Below, piece after piece: positions 18,745-29,032 of a DNA stretch of 64,000 bases. The DNA is from Streptomyces sp. NBC_01717 (GTDB taxonomy: Bacteria > Actinomycetota > Actinomycetes > Streptomycetales > Streptomycetaceae). Within the stretch, counting starts at the first letter, position 1. Each line of letters opens with the position of its first letter. A program made the position numbers and the translations under genes. The DNA lies in NCBI RefSeq assembly GCF_036248255.1, contig NZ_CP109178.1:6593501-6657500 (forward strand), given 5' to 3'. The notes under the pieces were generated by a model. That model had not been told where the DNA came from and made no database searches. It saw only the letters and a program-made list of their open reading frames with translations.

Positions 18745-18990
18745 GGCGTCTCCTCGGGTGCCGCAGACTCCCCGACACCGTGCGCGAACCGACCACTTAC
18801 TGCGTCACCCTGCGGGGATCGCCCCGATACGTCCCCTCCCGGCGCACCGCCGCCGACCGGTGGGCGTCCAGCGCCGGAGGCCCCCGGGTGCCCGGGGCGG
18901 GGGTGTACCAGGGCGATCCCCGCAGGACGACGCAGTAAGGGCACGGCTTCCCTGCGGTGTGGGGGAGTCTGCGGCGTCCGAGGAGACGCC
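18745..18990. repeat. 246-bp imperfect inverted repeat element
   Basis: Outer arms of about 90-95 bases (from GGCGTCTCCT at 18745 and AGGAGACGCC ending at 18990) are imperfect complements with small gaps; conserved blocks include CCGCAGACTCCCC, CTTACTGCGTC and CTGCGGGGATCGCCC. The centre (about 18841-18900) is also partly palindromic. No coding bias and no transposase. It resembles an extragenic palindromic or miniature mobile element and fills most of the 405-bp gap between amylase and pullulanase genes. Confidence 0.75.
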
Positions 18991-19074
18991 CTGGTGGACC
19001 CCCGCCCCCCGGCCCACCCCACTTGTCCGTCCACTCCGAGAACCCCTGCAACACCGATCAAGGAGACCTCACCC

Positions 19075-22000
19075 GTGTCCCGTACCACCCTCAGGCGGGG
19101 AGCCGTCGCCGCTCTGTGCGCGGCGCTCATACCCGTCGTCCCGGCGGCAGCCACCTCCGCTGCGCCGAGGCCCCCGGGCCCGCCGTCGGACGCGGCGCTC
19201 GCCGCCCAGTCCGCCCGGCACGATCTGACCCGTGAGCAGTTCTACTTCGTCATGCCCGACCGGTTCGCGAACGGAGACACCTCCAACGACCGCGGCGGGC
19301 TCACCGGTTCACGGTTGGAGACCGGCTACGACCCCACGGACAAGGGGTTCTACCAGGGCGGCGATCTCAAGGGCCTGACGGACAGGCTCGACTACATCAA
19401 GGGCCTCGGCACCACCGCCATCTGGCTCGCCCCGATCTTCAAGAACCGCCCCGTGCAGGGCACCGGCAAGGACGCATCGGCCGGTTACCACGGCTACTGG
19501 ATCACCGATTTCACCCAGGTCGACCCGCACTTCGGCACCAACGCCGACCTGTCGAAACTGATCGACAAGGCCCACGGCAAGGGCATGAAGGTCTTCTTCG
19601 ACGTCATCACCAACCACACCGCGGACACCGTCGACTACGCCGAGAAGAAGTACGGGTACAAGCCGAAGGGCGCCTACCCGTACCTCGACCGGGACGGCCG
19701 CCCGTTCGACGACAGCAAGGGCCTGGCGAAGGTCGACGCGGACTCCTTCCCGTACACGCCGAAGAACACCGGGGAGAAGGTCCCGGCCTGGCTCAACGAC
19801 CCCACGATGTACCACAACCGCGGCGACTCGACCTACGCCGGAGAGTCCACCACGTACGGAGACTTCTCCGGCCTCGACGACCTGTGGACCGAGCGCCCCG
19901 AGGTCGTCTCCGGCATGGAGAAGATCTACGAGAAGTGGGTGCGCGACTTCGATATCGACGGGTTCCGGATCGACACGGTCAAACATGTCGACCTGGACTT
20001 CTGGACCCAGTGGGCCACCGCCCTCGACACCTACGCCGCCCGGCACGGCCGCGACGACTTCTTCATGTTCGGCGAGGTCTACTCCGCCGACACCGCCCTC
20101 ACCTCCCCGTACGTCACCCGGGGCCGGCTCGACGCGACACTCGACTTCCCGTTCCAGGAGGCGGCCCGACAGTACGCCTCGCAGGGCGCCCCGGCCGCGA
20201 AGCTCGCCGCCGTCTTCGGCGACGACTACCGGTACACCACCGACAAGGCCAACGCCTATGAGCAGGTGACCTTCCTCGGCAACCACGACATGGGCCGCAT
20301 CGGCGCGTTCCTGAAGCAGGACAACCCGAAGGCCGACGACGCCGAGCTGGTCGACCGGGCCCGCCTCGCCAACGAGGTGATGTTCCTCAGCCGCGGCAAC
20401 CCCGTCGTCTACTACGGCGACGAGCAGGGCTTCACCGGCGCGGGCGGCGACAAGGACGCCCGCCAGACCATGTTCGCCTCGCAGACCGCCGACTACCTCG
20501 ACGACGACCAGCTGGGCACCGACCGTACTCACGCCTCCGACGCGTACGACACCGGCCACCCGCTGTACCGGAACATCGCCGAGCTCTCCGAACTGACCAG
20601 GAAGAACCCGGCCCTGCGCGACGGCGTCCAGACCGAGCGGTACGCGGAAGGTTCCGTCCACGCCTTCTCCCGTACGGACCCCGAGCGGTCGAACGAGTAC
20701 ATCGTCGCCACCAACAACGGCACCGCTGCGAAGACCGTCGAGCTGCCCACCGCGTCGGCCGCCATGAACTTCCGTACGCTGTACGGCGGTTCCGGTACGG
20801 TCCGCAGCGGCTCCGACAAGAAGATCACTGTCACCGTGCCCGCCCTCGCAGGCATCGTGCTGCGCGCCGAGAAGCCCCTGGGCGCCCCGGCCGCCAAGCC
20901 CTCGATCACACTGACGGCACCCGCCGCCGGAGCCACCGGCACCGTGGAGATCTCCGCGGACGTCGACGGAGGATCGCTCAACCGGGTCGTCTTCGCCGCC
21001 CAGACCGGCAACGGCACATGGGCCACCCTCGGCTCCGCCGACCACGCCCCGTACAAGGTCACCCAGCACCTGGACAGCAAGGTGGCGGCGGGAACACCGC
21101 TGCGCTACAAGGCCGTTGTCGTCGACCGTCCCGGGCGGACCGCGAGCGCCCTCGCCTCGACGACCGCGGGACAGGCCCCGGCGGAAGGGAAGCCCGTCGC
21201 CGTCGAGCGCGACTACGCCGTCGTCCACTACAAGCGCGCGGACGGCGACTACGACGGCTGGCACATCGAGTCGGGCGACAGGTCCGCCGATTTCACCGGA
21301 CGCGACGCCTACGGTGCGTTCGCCTGGATCAAGCTCGACGAGGGCGTGTCCTCCGTCCCGTACACCGTCGAGAAGGACGGCACAGCCGACGGGCCGCAGC
21401 GCACCCTCGACCTCGCGAGGACCGGGCAGGTCTGGATCGAGCAGGGCAAGGACGGCCAGGCCGACGAGGCCCCCGAGGGCGCCTACCCGGCGCAGGACAG
21501 GACGAAGGCCGTCCTGCACTACCACCGGGCCGACGGCGACTACGACGGCTGGGGACTGCACACCTGGACCGGCGCCAAGGAACCCACGGACTGGGCCAAG
21601 CCGCTCCAGCCGGTGAAGAAGGACGCCTACGGCGTCACCTTCGAGGTGCCGCTCACCGACGGCGCCACCTCGCTCAGCTACATCCTTCACAAGGGCGACG
21701 AGAAGGACCTCCCCAGCGACCAGTCGCTCGACATCGCCACGTACGACCACGAGGTGTGGATGATCGCCGGACAGCCCGGCTATCTGCTGCCGCAGACCGG
21801 CGGTGTGCCCACCCCCGACCTCACCAAGGCCGAGGCACAGTGGATCGACTCCGACACCGTCGTGTGGAAGGTGAAGGCCACCGACGCCACCAGCCAGCAG
21901 CTCGTCTACGCGAAGGACGGCGGGATCTCCGTCGTCGACGGGGCGCTCTCCGACGAGGGCCGGTGGCTGCGGCTCACCCCGTCCGCGCTGACCGACGCCC

Positions 22001-24387
22001 AGAAGGCGAAGTACCCGCACCTCAAGGACTACCCGGCGTTCACCGTCGACCCGCGTGACCGGGACAGGGTCCGCGAGGCGCTGCGCGGCCAGCTGATCGC
22101 CACCCAGCGCGCCGCCAACGGCGCTCTGCTCGCCGCCACCGGCGTACAGAGCGCAGGTGTGCTCGACGACCTGTACGGGAGGAGCGCGAGCACCGCGGCG
22201 CTCGGCCCGGTCTTCGGCCACGGCCGTCCCACCCTCTCCGTCTGGGCTCCCACCGCGCAGACCGTCGCCCTGGAACTCGACGGGAAGAACATCCCGATGC
22301 GGCGCGACGACCGCACCGGTGTCTGGTCCGTCACCGGCACCGCGCAGTGGACCGGCAAGCCGTACCGCTACGTGGTGAAGGTGTGGGCGCCCACCGTCCA
22401 GAAGATCGTCACCAACAAGGTCACCGACCCGTACTCCACCGCCCTGACCACCGACTCCGCCCGCAGCCTCGTCGTCGACCTCGACGCCCCGGCACTCGCG
22501 CCGAAGGGCTGGACCGGACTGAAGAAGCCGGCCGCCGTCCCGCTGCGGGACGCCCAGATCCAGGAGCTGCAGATCCGCGACTTCTCGATCGCGGACCCCA
22601 CGTCCGAGCACCCGGGCGAGTATCTCGCCTTCACCGACACCCGCTCGGACGGGATGAAGCACCTCAAGGAGCTCGCCGACTCCGGCACGAGCTACGTCCA
22701 TCTGCTGCCCGCCTTCGACATCGGCACCATCCCCGAGAAGAAGTCGGCCCAGCAGAAGCCGGCCTGCGACCTGTCCGTGTACGCCCCCGACTCCGAGGAG
22801 CAGCAGGCGTGCGTGGCGAAGGCCGCCGCGAACGACGGGTTCAACTGGGGCTACGACCCGCTGCACTACACGGTTCCCGAGGGCTCGTACGCCTCCGACC
22901 CCGACGGCACCCGGCGTACCGTCGAGTTCCGGCAGATGGTGCAGGGGCTGAACGGTGCCGGACTGCGGACCGTCATGGACGTCGTCTACAACCACACCGT
23001 CGCCTCCGGCCAGGACGACAAGTCCGTCCTCGACCGGATCGTTCCCGGCTACTACCAGCGGCTCCTGGACGACGGCACCGTCGCCACCTCCACCTGCTGC
23101 GCCAACACCGCGCCCGAGAACACCATGATGGGCAAACTCGTCGTGGACTCGATCGTCACCTGGGCCAAGGAGTACAAGGTCGACGGCTTCCGCTTCGACC
23201 TGATGGGCCACCACCCGAAGGCGAACATCCTCGCCGTCCGCAAGGCACTCGACACGCTGACCGTGGCCAAGGACGGCGTCGACGGGAAGAAGATCATCCT
23301 GTACGGGGAGGGCTGGAACTTCGGTGAGATCGCCGATGACGCCCGTTTCGTCCAGGCCACCCAGAAGAACATGGCCGGCACCGGCGTCGCCACCTTCTCC
23401 GACCGGGCCCGCGACGCCGTCCGCGGCGGCGGCCCGTTCGATGAGGACCCCGGCGTCCAGGGCTTCGCCAGCGGCCTCTACACCGACCCCAACACCTCGA
23501 CCGCCAACGGCACCCGCGCCGAACAGAAGGCCCGGCTGCTCCACTACCAGGACCTGATCAAGGTGGGCCTGACCGGCAACCTCGCCGACTACACCTTCAC
23601 CGACTCCTCGGGCCGTACGGTCAAGGGCTCGGGTGTCGACTACAACGGGGCCCCCGCCGGATACGCGGCGGTCCCCGGCGACGCCCTCGCCTACGCCGAC
23701 GCCCACGACAACGAGTCGCTGTACGATGCGCTCGCCTTCAAGCTGCCGACGGCCACCTCGGCTGCCGACCGGGCCAGGATGCAGGTCCTGGCGATGGCGA
23801 CCGCCGCTCTCTCGCAGGGGCCGTCGCTCTCCCAGGCGGGATCGGACCTGCTGCGCTCCAAGTCCCTGGACCGCAACTCGTTCGACAGCGGCGACTGGTT
23901 CAACGCACTGCACTGGGACTGCCGGGACGGCAACGGCTTCGGCCGCGGACTTCCCCCGGCAGCCGACAACGAGTCCAAGTGGTCCTATGCCAAGCCGCTG
24001 CTGACCTCCGCCGTGCTCAGCCCCGGTTGCGCGCAGATCAACGGTGCGTCCGCCGCGTACCAGGACCTGCTCACCATCCGCACGACGGAGAAGGAGTTCG
24101 ACCTCTCCACCACGGAGCAGGTGCAGTCCACCCTGTCGTTCCCGCTCTCCGGGAAGGACGAGACGCCCGGCGTGATCACGATGCGGCTCGGAAAACTGGT
24201 GATCGCCCTCAACGCGACCCCCGGCACCGAGCACCAGCAGATCGCGGAGCTGGCCGGGAAGGACTACGCCCTGCACCCCGTCCAGGCCGCGGGGGCGGAT
24301 TCTACTGTCAAGAAGGCCTCGTACGAGAGGAGTTCGGGAAGCTTCACCGTCCCGGGACGCACGGTGGCCGTGTTCTCCCTGAGGTGA
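19075..24387 (+). CDS. pulA: secreted bifunctional alpha-amylase/pullulanase fusion
   Basis: A 1770-residue exported enzyme with two GH13 catalytic modules. Order: signal peptide (about 1-30), alpha-amylase module (about 45-620; Asp300 in GFRIDTVKH, Glu334 in FGEVYS, Asp405 in NHD), two CBM41-type pullulan-binding repeats (RADGDYDGW at about 720 and 817), a linker domain, CBM48 (about 1050), and a pullulanase module (Asp1375 in [10 protein letters not shown], Glu1412 in YGEGWNFGE, Asp1545 in AHDN). It would cut alpha-1,4 and alpha-1,6 bonds of starch and pullulan. Start is GTG 19075 with AAGGAG ten bases before; upstream frame is the inverted repeat. S. coelicolor has a similar fusion in this place. 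Confidence 0.94.
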   Translation: MSRTTLRRGAVAALCAALIPVVPAAATSAAPRPPGPPSDAALAAQSARHDLTREQFYFVMPDRFANGDTSNDRGGLTGSRLETGYDPTDKGFYQGGDLKGLTDRLDYIKGLGTTAIWLAPIFKNRPVQGTGKDASAGYHGYWITDFTQVDPHFGTNADLSKLIDKAHGKGMKVFFDVITNHTADTVDYAEKKYGYKPKGAYPYLDRDGRPFDDSKGLAKVDADSFPYTPKNTGEKVPAWLNDPTMYHNRGDSTYAGESTTYGDFSGLDDLWTERPEVVSGMEKIYEKWVRDFDIDGFRIDTVKHVDLDFWTQWATALDTYAARHGRDDFFMFGEVYSADTALTSPYVTRGRLDATLDFPFQEAARQYASQGAPAAKLAAVFGDDYRYTTDKANAYEQVTFLGNHDMGRIGAFLKQDNPKADDAELVDRARLANEVMFLSRGNPVVYYGDEQGFTGAGGDKDARQTMFASQTADYLDDDQLGTDRTHASDAYDTGHPLYRNIAELSELTRKNPALRDGVQTERYAEGSVHAFSRTDPERSNEYIVATNNGTAAKTVELPTASAAMNFRTLYGGSGTVRSGSDKKITVTVPALAGIVLRAEKPLGAPAAKPSITLTAPAAGATGTVEISADVDGGSLNRVVFAAQTGNGTWATLGSADHAPYKVTQHLDSKVAAGTPLRYKAVVVDRPGRTASALASTTAGQAPAEGKPVAVERDYAVVHYKRADGDYDGWHIESGDRSADFTGRDAYGAFAWIKLDEGVSSVPYTVEKDGTADGPQRTLDLARTGQVWIEQGKDGQADEAPEGAYPAQDRTKAVLHYHRADGDYDGWGLHTWTGAKEPTDWAKPLQPVKKDAYGVTFEVPLTDGATSLSYILHKGDEKDLPSDQSLDIATYDHEVWMIAGQPGYLLPQTGGVPTPDLTKAEAQWIDSDTVVWKVKATDATSQQLVYAKDGGISVVDGALSDEGRWLRLTPSALTDAQKAKYPHLKDYPAFTVDPRDRDRVREALRGQLIATQRAANGALLAATGVQSAGVLDDLYGRSASTAALGPVFGHGRPTLSVWAPTAQTVALELDGKNIPMRRDDRTGVWSVTGTAQWTGKPYRYVVKVWAPTVQKIVTNKVTDPYSTALTTDSARSLVVDLDAPALAPKGWTGLKKPAAVPLRDAQIQELQIRDFSIADPTSEHPGEYLAFTDTRSDGMKHLKELADSGTSYVHLLPAFDIGTIPEKKSAQQKPACDLSVYAPDSEEQQACVAKAAANDGFNWGYDPLHYTVPEGSYASDPDGTRRTVEFRQMVQGLNGAGLRTVMDVVYNHTVASGQDDKSVLDRIVPGYYQRLLDDGTVATSTCCANTAPENTMMGKLVVDSIVTWAKEYKVDGFRFDLMGHHPKANILAVRKALDTLTVAKDGVDGKKIILYGEGWNFGEIADDARFVQATQKNMAGTGVATFSDRARDAVRGGGPFDEDPGVQGFASGLYTDPNTSTANGTRAEQKARLLHYQDLIKVGLTGNLADYTFTDSSGRTVKGSGVDYNGAPAGYAAVPGDALAYADAHDNESLYDALAFKLPTATSAADRARMQVLAMATAALSQGPSLSQAGSDLLRSKSLDRNSFDSGDWFNALHWDCRDGNGFGRGLPPAADNESKWSYAKPLLTSAVLSPGCAQINGASAAYQDLLTIRTTEKEFDLSTTEQVQSTLSFPLSGKDETPGVITMRLGKLVIALNATPGTEHQQIAELAGKDYALHPVQAAGADSTVKKASYERSSGSFTVPGRTVAVFSLR

Positions 24388-24651
24388 TCCGGACAGGACT
24401 ACGTTGAGGGCAACCGCCGGGGAGTGAGCCACATCCCACGCTCCCGGGCGCGCCCCTCCCACCACATGGACCGGTCACGGCCCGCTGTCCCGTACACACA
24501 GGCGTTGGGCGTATGCCCGCGTCGTACGGGCCGGCGGGCCGGTTCAGCCCGCCCCGGCCGTCCGGGCAGAAGGAGCAGGGCGTCCCGGCACTCCACCGGC
24601 GGAGCAGGTTTGGATCGTGCCGCGTGCCGGACAGTGACAGTGACGGTGACC

Positions 24652-26688
24652 ATGGTGGGAAACATTCCCGAGGAGACGACGAGCTTCGTCGGACGCACGG
24701 CGGAACTCGCCCGGCTCGAACACACGCTTGGTACTTGCCGGCTGACCACACTCGTCGGCGCCGGCGGCGTCGGCAAGACCAGACTCGCGGTCCGCGCCGC
24801 CCGGCAGGCCGCACCCGTCCATCGCGACGGAGTCTGGTGGGCGGATCTCTCCCCGCTCCAGGGCGACGGGCCGCTCGTCGCGACCGTGTCCGACGCCGTC
24901 GGGCTCTCGGACCACACCCTGCGCATGCCCATCGACGCCCTGTGCGAATGGCTCACCGACAAACAGCTGTTGCTCATCCTCGACTCCTGCGAACATCTGC
25001 GCCCCTCCTGCGGCCATCTGCTCGGGGAGATCCTCACCACGTCGCCCGGCCTCACCGTGCTCGCCACCAGCAGACAGCCCCTCGACATCAAGGGCGAGCA
25101 ACTCATCGAGGTGGCACCGCTGCCGGTCGAAGGGGCGGCCGACGCACTCACTCTCTTCCAGGACCGGGCCCGTGCCGCGGACCCCGACGTCACCTTCGAC
25201 GCACCCGGGGACGCCGAGGCCTCCGCCGAGATCTGCCGCCGCCTCGAAGGCATTCCGCTCGCCATCGAACTGGCTGCCGGAGGAGTCGGCCGGCACACCG
25301 TCGAGCAGGTCGCCGCACGGATCGGCTCCCGCTTCGACGTACTCACCGACTCCTCCCTGTGGCCGCCGCGCCACCGCACCCTGCGCACCACGATCGGCTG
25401 GAGCCACGAACTCTGCACCCCGCTGGAACGGCTGCTCTGGGCCCGGCTGACCGTCCTGCGGGGCGACTTCGACGAAGCGGCTGCCCGTGAGGTGTGCGCC
25501 GAAGAACCGCTCACCGAGGACGGCGTGGACACCGCGCTGAGAGGACTGGTCGCCAAGTCCGTCGTCAAACGGGACGGGGGGCGGCACCGGATGCTCGACA
25601 CCATCCGTGAGTACGGCCGGATGTGGCTCGCCGAGCTCGGCGAGGAACGCGCCGCCGCCGACCGGCATGCCGCCTGCTTCCTCGGCCTGGCCCGTAGCGC
25701 CCACGCCGGCTGGACCGGCCACCACCAGATCTTCTGGTACCACCGCATCGCCGAGACACACGCCGACCTGTGCGCCGCACTCGAGCACCTGCTCGTCCAC
25801 GACGGCGCCGCCGCCCAGGAGATGGCGGGCCGGATCGGCTTCTTCTGGTGCTGCTGCGGCCACCTGCCCGAGACCCGCAAGTACGCCCAGCGGGCCCTCG
25901 ACGCCGGACCCTCCGAGGGCCCGCACCGCACCCGCCTGCTGTGGGTGCTCGGCGTCTGCGCCTTGCTCCAGGGCGACTACCCGACCGCCCGGCGCCTCGG
26001 CTGCGAATGTTCCGGCGCGGCGGCCCACGACGGAACAGACGAGGGCATCCTCGCCGCCGCCTACCTGCGCGGCCTCACCGACCTGCTGACAGGCCACCCC
26101 GAAACCAGCCTTCGCGAAGTCGCCCGCGTACTGCGGATCACCGAGGGCACCACCCCCGTCGACTCGGCGTACCGGCTGCGCTGCCACCTGATCACCGTCT
26201 TCGCACTGACCGGCCTCGGCCGGCTCGACGAGGCCGCGGAGGCGGCCACAGCCCTGAGGTCGGCCTGCGAAGCACAGGACGAATGCTGGACCCTGTCGTA
26301 CGCCGACTACCAACTGGCGCTGATCGCCCTGCTGCAGGGACGCCCCGAGGCGTCCGCGGCGCACGCCCGGTCGATGCTCGTCGGCAAGCACCGGCTCCGC
26401 GACCGCTTCGGGATCGCCCTCGGCCTGGACGTCCTTGCCGCGGCGATCGCCGCCACGGGCGCGGGCGCCCGCGCCGCCCGGGTGTACGGCACCGGACAGT
26501 CGTACTGGCGCATGGTCGGCCACCCGTTGCGCGGCACCCCCGAGCTCGGCCCGGTCCGCGAGACCTGCGAACGTCAGGCCCGCGCGGCGATCGGCGACGC
26601 CGCCTACCAGCGCGCCTTCGAGCAGGGCCGGGCCGAGAACGCGGAAGTGGGCCTCGCCGCGGCGCTCCAGAGCGAACTGCTCGGCTAA
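24652..26688 (+). CDS. STAND-type ATPase, LuxR/AfsR-like regulator without visible HTH
   Basis: A 678-residue cytoplasmic protein. NIPEETTSFVGR at the N-terminus and Walker A GAGGVGKT at about residues 36-43 introduce an NB-ARC-like NTPase, with a Walker B-like LLLILDSCEHL. The C-terminal 350 residues are TPR-like helices. Relatives usually end in a LuxR helix-turn-helix; here the protein stops at QSELLG and I see none. It could act through a partner, or be truncated. The start is unsure: ATG 24652 lacks a clear ribosome binding site and several GTG codons lie just upstream. Confidence 0.8.
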   Translation: MVGNIPEETTSFVGRTAELARLEHTLGTCRLTTLVGAGGVGKTRLAVRAARQAAPVHRDGVWWADLSPLQGDGPLVATVSDAVGLSDHTLRMPIDALCEWLTDKQLLLILDSCEHLRPSCGHLLGEILTTSPGLTVLATSRQPLDIKGEQLIEVAPLPVEGAADALTLFQDRARAADPDVTFDAPGDAEASAEICRRLEGIPLAIELAAGGVGRHTVEQVAARIGSRFDVLTDSSLWPPRHRTLRTTIGWSHELCTPLERLLWARLTVLRGDFDEAAAREVCAEEPLTEDGVDTALRGLVAKSVVKRDGGRHRMLDTIREYGRMWLAELGEERAAADRHAACFLGLARSAHAGWTGHHQIFWYHRIAETHADLCAALEHLLVHDGAAAQEMAGRIGFFWCCCGHLPETRKYAQRALDAGPSEGPHRTRLLWVLGVCALLQGDYPTARRLGCECSGAAAHDGTDEGILAAAYLRGLTDLLTGHPETSLREVARVLRITEGTTPVDSAYRLRCHLITVFALTGLGRLDEAAEAATALRSACEAQDECWTLSYADYQLALIALLQGRPEASAAHARSMLVGKHRLRDRFGIALGLDVLAAAIAATGAGARAARVYGTGQSYWRMVGHPLRGTPELGPVRETCERQARAAIGDAAYQRAFEQGRAENAEVGLAAALQSELLG

Positions 26689-26794
26689 GGGCTGTCACGC
26701 AGATCACGGCCGGGGCGAATCCCCTTGTGCGGTCGTGCTGATCACCGTAAGGGTGAGATCCGACAACGGCCCGTACCGCACCCTGGAGCGCTTG

Positions 26795-27145
26795 ATGCCG
26801 CAGATCACCGTCGACTACTCCGCCGAACTCGACGACGCCTTCGACCGCCGCGGCTTCGCACAAGCCCTGCACCCGCTGGTCGCCGAGACGGTCACCACGA
26901 AGATTGCCGCCTGCAAGACCCGCTTCCGCCGGGTCGACGAGTCCGTCGTGGCCGACGCCGTCACCGGTGACGCCATCCTGCACATCTCGATCGGCCTGCT
27001 GCCCGGCCGCTCCGGCGAGATCAAGGCACAGCTCACCGAGTCCGTACTGGAGCTGCTGACCGCACACATCAAGCCCACCGACGGCCTCACGGTCCACGCC
27101 TCGGCCGAGACCCGCGACCTGGACCCGTCCTACCGCAAGCGCTGA
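26795..27145 (+). CDS. 5-carboxymethyl-2-hydroxymuconate isomerase-family tautomerase
   Basis: A 116-residue member of the tautomerase (4-OT) superfamily, CHMI branch. Pro follows the start Met (MPQITVDYS), so Pro1 of the mature chain can serve as the catalytic base. CHMI isomerises a dienoic intermediate of homoprotocatechuate breakdown, but no other gene of that pathway is nearby, so the substrate here is uncertain. It is convergent with the TetR gene, 12 bases apart. Confidence 0.8.
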   Translation: MPQITVDYSAELDDAFDRRGFAQALHPLVAETVTTKIAACKTRFRRVDESVVADAVTGDAILHISIGLLPGRSGEIKAQLTESVLELLTAHIKPTDGLTVHASAETRDLDPSYRKR

Positions 27146-27157
27146 CCCGTACCGTCG

Positions 27158-27880
27158 TCAGGACAACCGCTGCGAGGGCACAGCCGGCACGGCGGGCGAC
27201 AAGGCGGAGAGCCGCGTCAGTAGATCTCCGAACGGCCCGTCGACCGGCTCCTCAGCGAGGACCCGCAGCATGATTCCCGCCATCTCCGTGTCGTACGCCG
27301 CACTCACCGCGGCCAGCGCCGCGAAGTCGTGCACCAGCTGCATCTCCAGCTCCGCGCGGGGAATCCGCCGCCCGTCCAGCCAGATCAACGCCGTCGACTC
27401 GGCGAGCGACACCCACGACCGCACGACCAACTCCAGCCGTGCCGGGGGCTCCTCCACCCCCAGGTGGACGAGGATCTGCTCGTACGCCGCCTGCCGTACC
27501 CCGTCGATCATCGCGTTCGCCGTCGACGACCCGACCGCGGGCCCGCCCCGCATCAGCGCGGAGAACCCGGGCCCGTGCTCGTCCACGAAGTCGAAGAACC
27601 GGCTCATGACCCGCAACAGCCGTGCCCCCAGGGGCCCTTCATGCGGTTCCATGAACCGCCCGGCCAACTCGTCGGCCGCCCGACGCAGCGCCGCCTCGTA
27701 CAGGCTCTGCTTCCCCGGGAAGTAGTGGTAGACGAGCGGTCGGGAGATTCCGGCCGCCGCGGCGATCTCGTCGATGGACACCTCGTCGGGGGCGCGGTGG
27801 CTGAACAACTCCAGCGCGACACCGATCAGCTGCTGCCTGCGCTCATCGACGCCCATCCTGCGCCGCACCCCGGTCGTCAT
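27158..27880 (-). CDS. TetR-family transcriptional regulator
   Basis: A 240-residue regulator with the N-terminal TetR helix-turn-helix (EIAAAAGISRPLVYHYFPGKQSLY, about residues 37-60 in full) and a helical ligand domain. It is 69 bases downstream of the reductase gene in the same direction and probably belongs with the reductase and diiron genes. In-frame alternative start MGVDERRQQ is nine codons in. The ligand is unknown. Confidence 0.88.
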   Translation of the reverse strand: MTTGVRRRMGVDERRQQLIGVALELFSHRAPDEVSIDEIAAAAGISRPLVYHYFPGKQSLYEAALRRAADELAGRFMEPHEGPLGARLLRVMSRFFDFVDEHGPGFSALMRGGPAVGSSTANAMIDGVRQAAYEQILVHLGVEEPPARLELVVRSWVSLAESTALIWLDGRRIPRAELEMQLVHDFAALAAVSAAYDTEMAGIMLRVLAEEPVDGPFGDLLTRLSALSPAVPAVPSQRLS

Positions 27881-27949
27881 GCCACCAGCGTACCGACCGG
27901 GCCGGGAAGGGGGCTCGGCGGTGTCCGGGCGGCCTGCGCCCGCGCCGGC

Positions 27950-29029
27950 CTACAGATCCAGCACCAGCCGTTCCCCCCGGCACCGCGACACGCAGATCAG
28001 CATCGAGTCGTCGCGTTCCGAGTCCGTCAGGAGTTCGTCGCGGTGATCTATCTCGCCCTCCAGGACGCGCTGTTGGCACGTTCCGCAGAAGCCCTGTTCG
28101 CAGGAGTACGAGACATACGGAAGTTCCTCGCGGACCGCTGCCAGGATCGACTGGCCGGCCGCGACCCGGACCGTACGGCCGGCGCGGTGCAGTTCCACCT
28201 CGAAGTCGCCGGAGCCGGCCGGTGACGTGGCCGCCGCCGTGAAGCGTTCCAGGTGCAGGGTGCAGTCCGTGGGAAGTGCGGCCGTGACCGCGTCCATCAG
28301 GGGTTCCGGGCCGCAGCAATAGACCGCCGTGCCGGGCGCGAGGCCTGTGAGGGCTGCCGCTGCGTCCGGGTGGCCGGATTCGTCCTCCGGTACGACCGTG
28401 ACGCGGTTGCCTTCCGCGCCGAGCTTCTCGATCTCGTCCAGGAACGGCATCGAGGCGCGCGTACGGCCTCCGTAGAGCAGCCGCCAGTCGGTGCCGGAGG
28501 CGGCAACCGCCCGCAGCATCGGGAGGATCGGGGTGATGCCGATGCCGCCCGCGACGAAGACGTACGCGGGGGCTCCGGTGATGAGCGGGAAGCGGTTGCG
28601 GGGGCCGCGGATCTCGATCTCCACGCCCTCGTGCAGCTGGGCGTGGACCTCACGCGAACCGCCGCGGCCGTCCTCGGCCAGGCGGGTCGCGACCGTGTAC
28701 GTGTCGGGCGCGGCCGGGTCGCCACAGAGCGAGTACTGACGCACCAGGCCCGAGGGGAGGACGAGGTCCAGGTGGGCGCCGGGCTGCCAGGCGGGGAGGT
28801 CCGGGCCCTCCAGGCGGAGTTGGACCACGCCGTCCGCGGGCGTGGTCCGCTCGGTGATCAGCAGGCGGCGGGTGGTGGTGGAGCGGCGGCCGGAGTGACC
28901 CGAGACCGGTTCCTCCAGGGCCGGCAGTGGCCACAGCGGGGACTTCTCGATGCGCCGGTGCAGGGCGCGCTTGGCGAGCAGCGCGGCGCCGGCCACGAGG
29001 ACGACGGTGCGCAGGCGGGGCAGGGCCAT
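27950..29029 (-). CDS. ferredoxin reductase-type oxidoreductase with C-terminal [2Fe-2S]
   Basis: A 359-residue electron-transfer protein of the phthalate dioxygenase reductase type: a hydrophobic N-terminus (about 8-22), flavin-binding barrel (RQYSLCGDP), NAD-binding domain (FVAGGIGITPILPML) and C-terminal plant-type ferredoxin domain with Cys ligands in SCEQGFCGTC and LICVSR. It passes electrons from NAD(P)H through flavin and the iron-sulfur cluster to an oxygenase. The diiron-like protein encoded only three bases upstream is the obvious partner. Confidence 0.9.
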   Translation of the reverse strand: MALPRLRTVVLVAGAALLAKRALHRRIEKSPLWPLPALEEPVSGHSGRRSTTTRRLLITERTTPADGVVQLRLEGPDLPAWQPGAHLDLVLPSGLVRQYSLCGDPAAPDTYTVATRLAEDGRGGSREVHAQLHEGVEIEIRGPRNRFPLITGAPAYVFVAGGIGITPILPMLRAVAASGTDWRLLYGGRTRASMPFLDEIEKLGAEGNRVTVVPEDESGHPDAAAALTGLAPGTAVYCCGPEPLMDAVTAALPTDCTLHLERFTAAATSPAGSGDFEVELHRAGRTVRVAAGQSILAAVREELPYVSYSCEQGFCGTCQQRVLEGEIDHRDELLTDSERDDSMLICVSRCRGERLVLDL

Positions 29030-29032
29030 GGG

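Noticed and set aside
18733..19074. Extension of the pullulanase reading frame upstream of GTG 19075.
   Set aside because: The added residues come from the inverted repeat, and the signal peptide and AAGGAG both point to 19075.
19309..24465. A very long open frame on the minus strand across the pullulanase gene.
   Set aside because: It is antisense to a gene with clear GH13 motifs. Long antisense frames are normal in DNA with more than 70 percent GC, and the translation has low-complexity Val/Gly/Arg composition.
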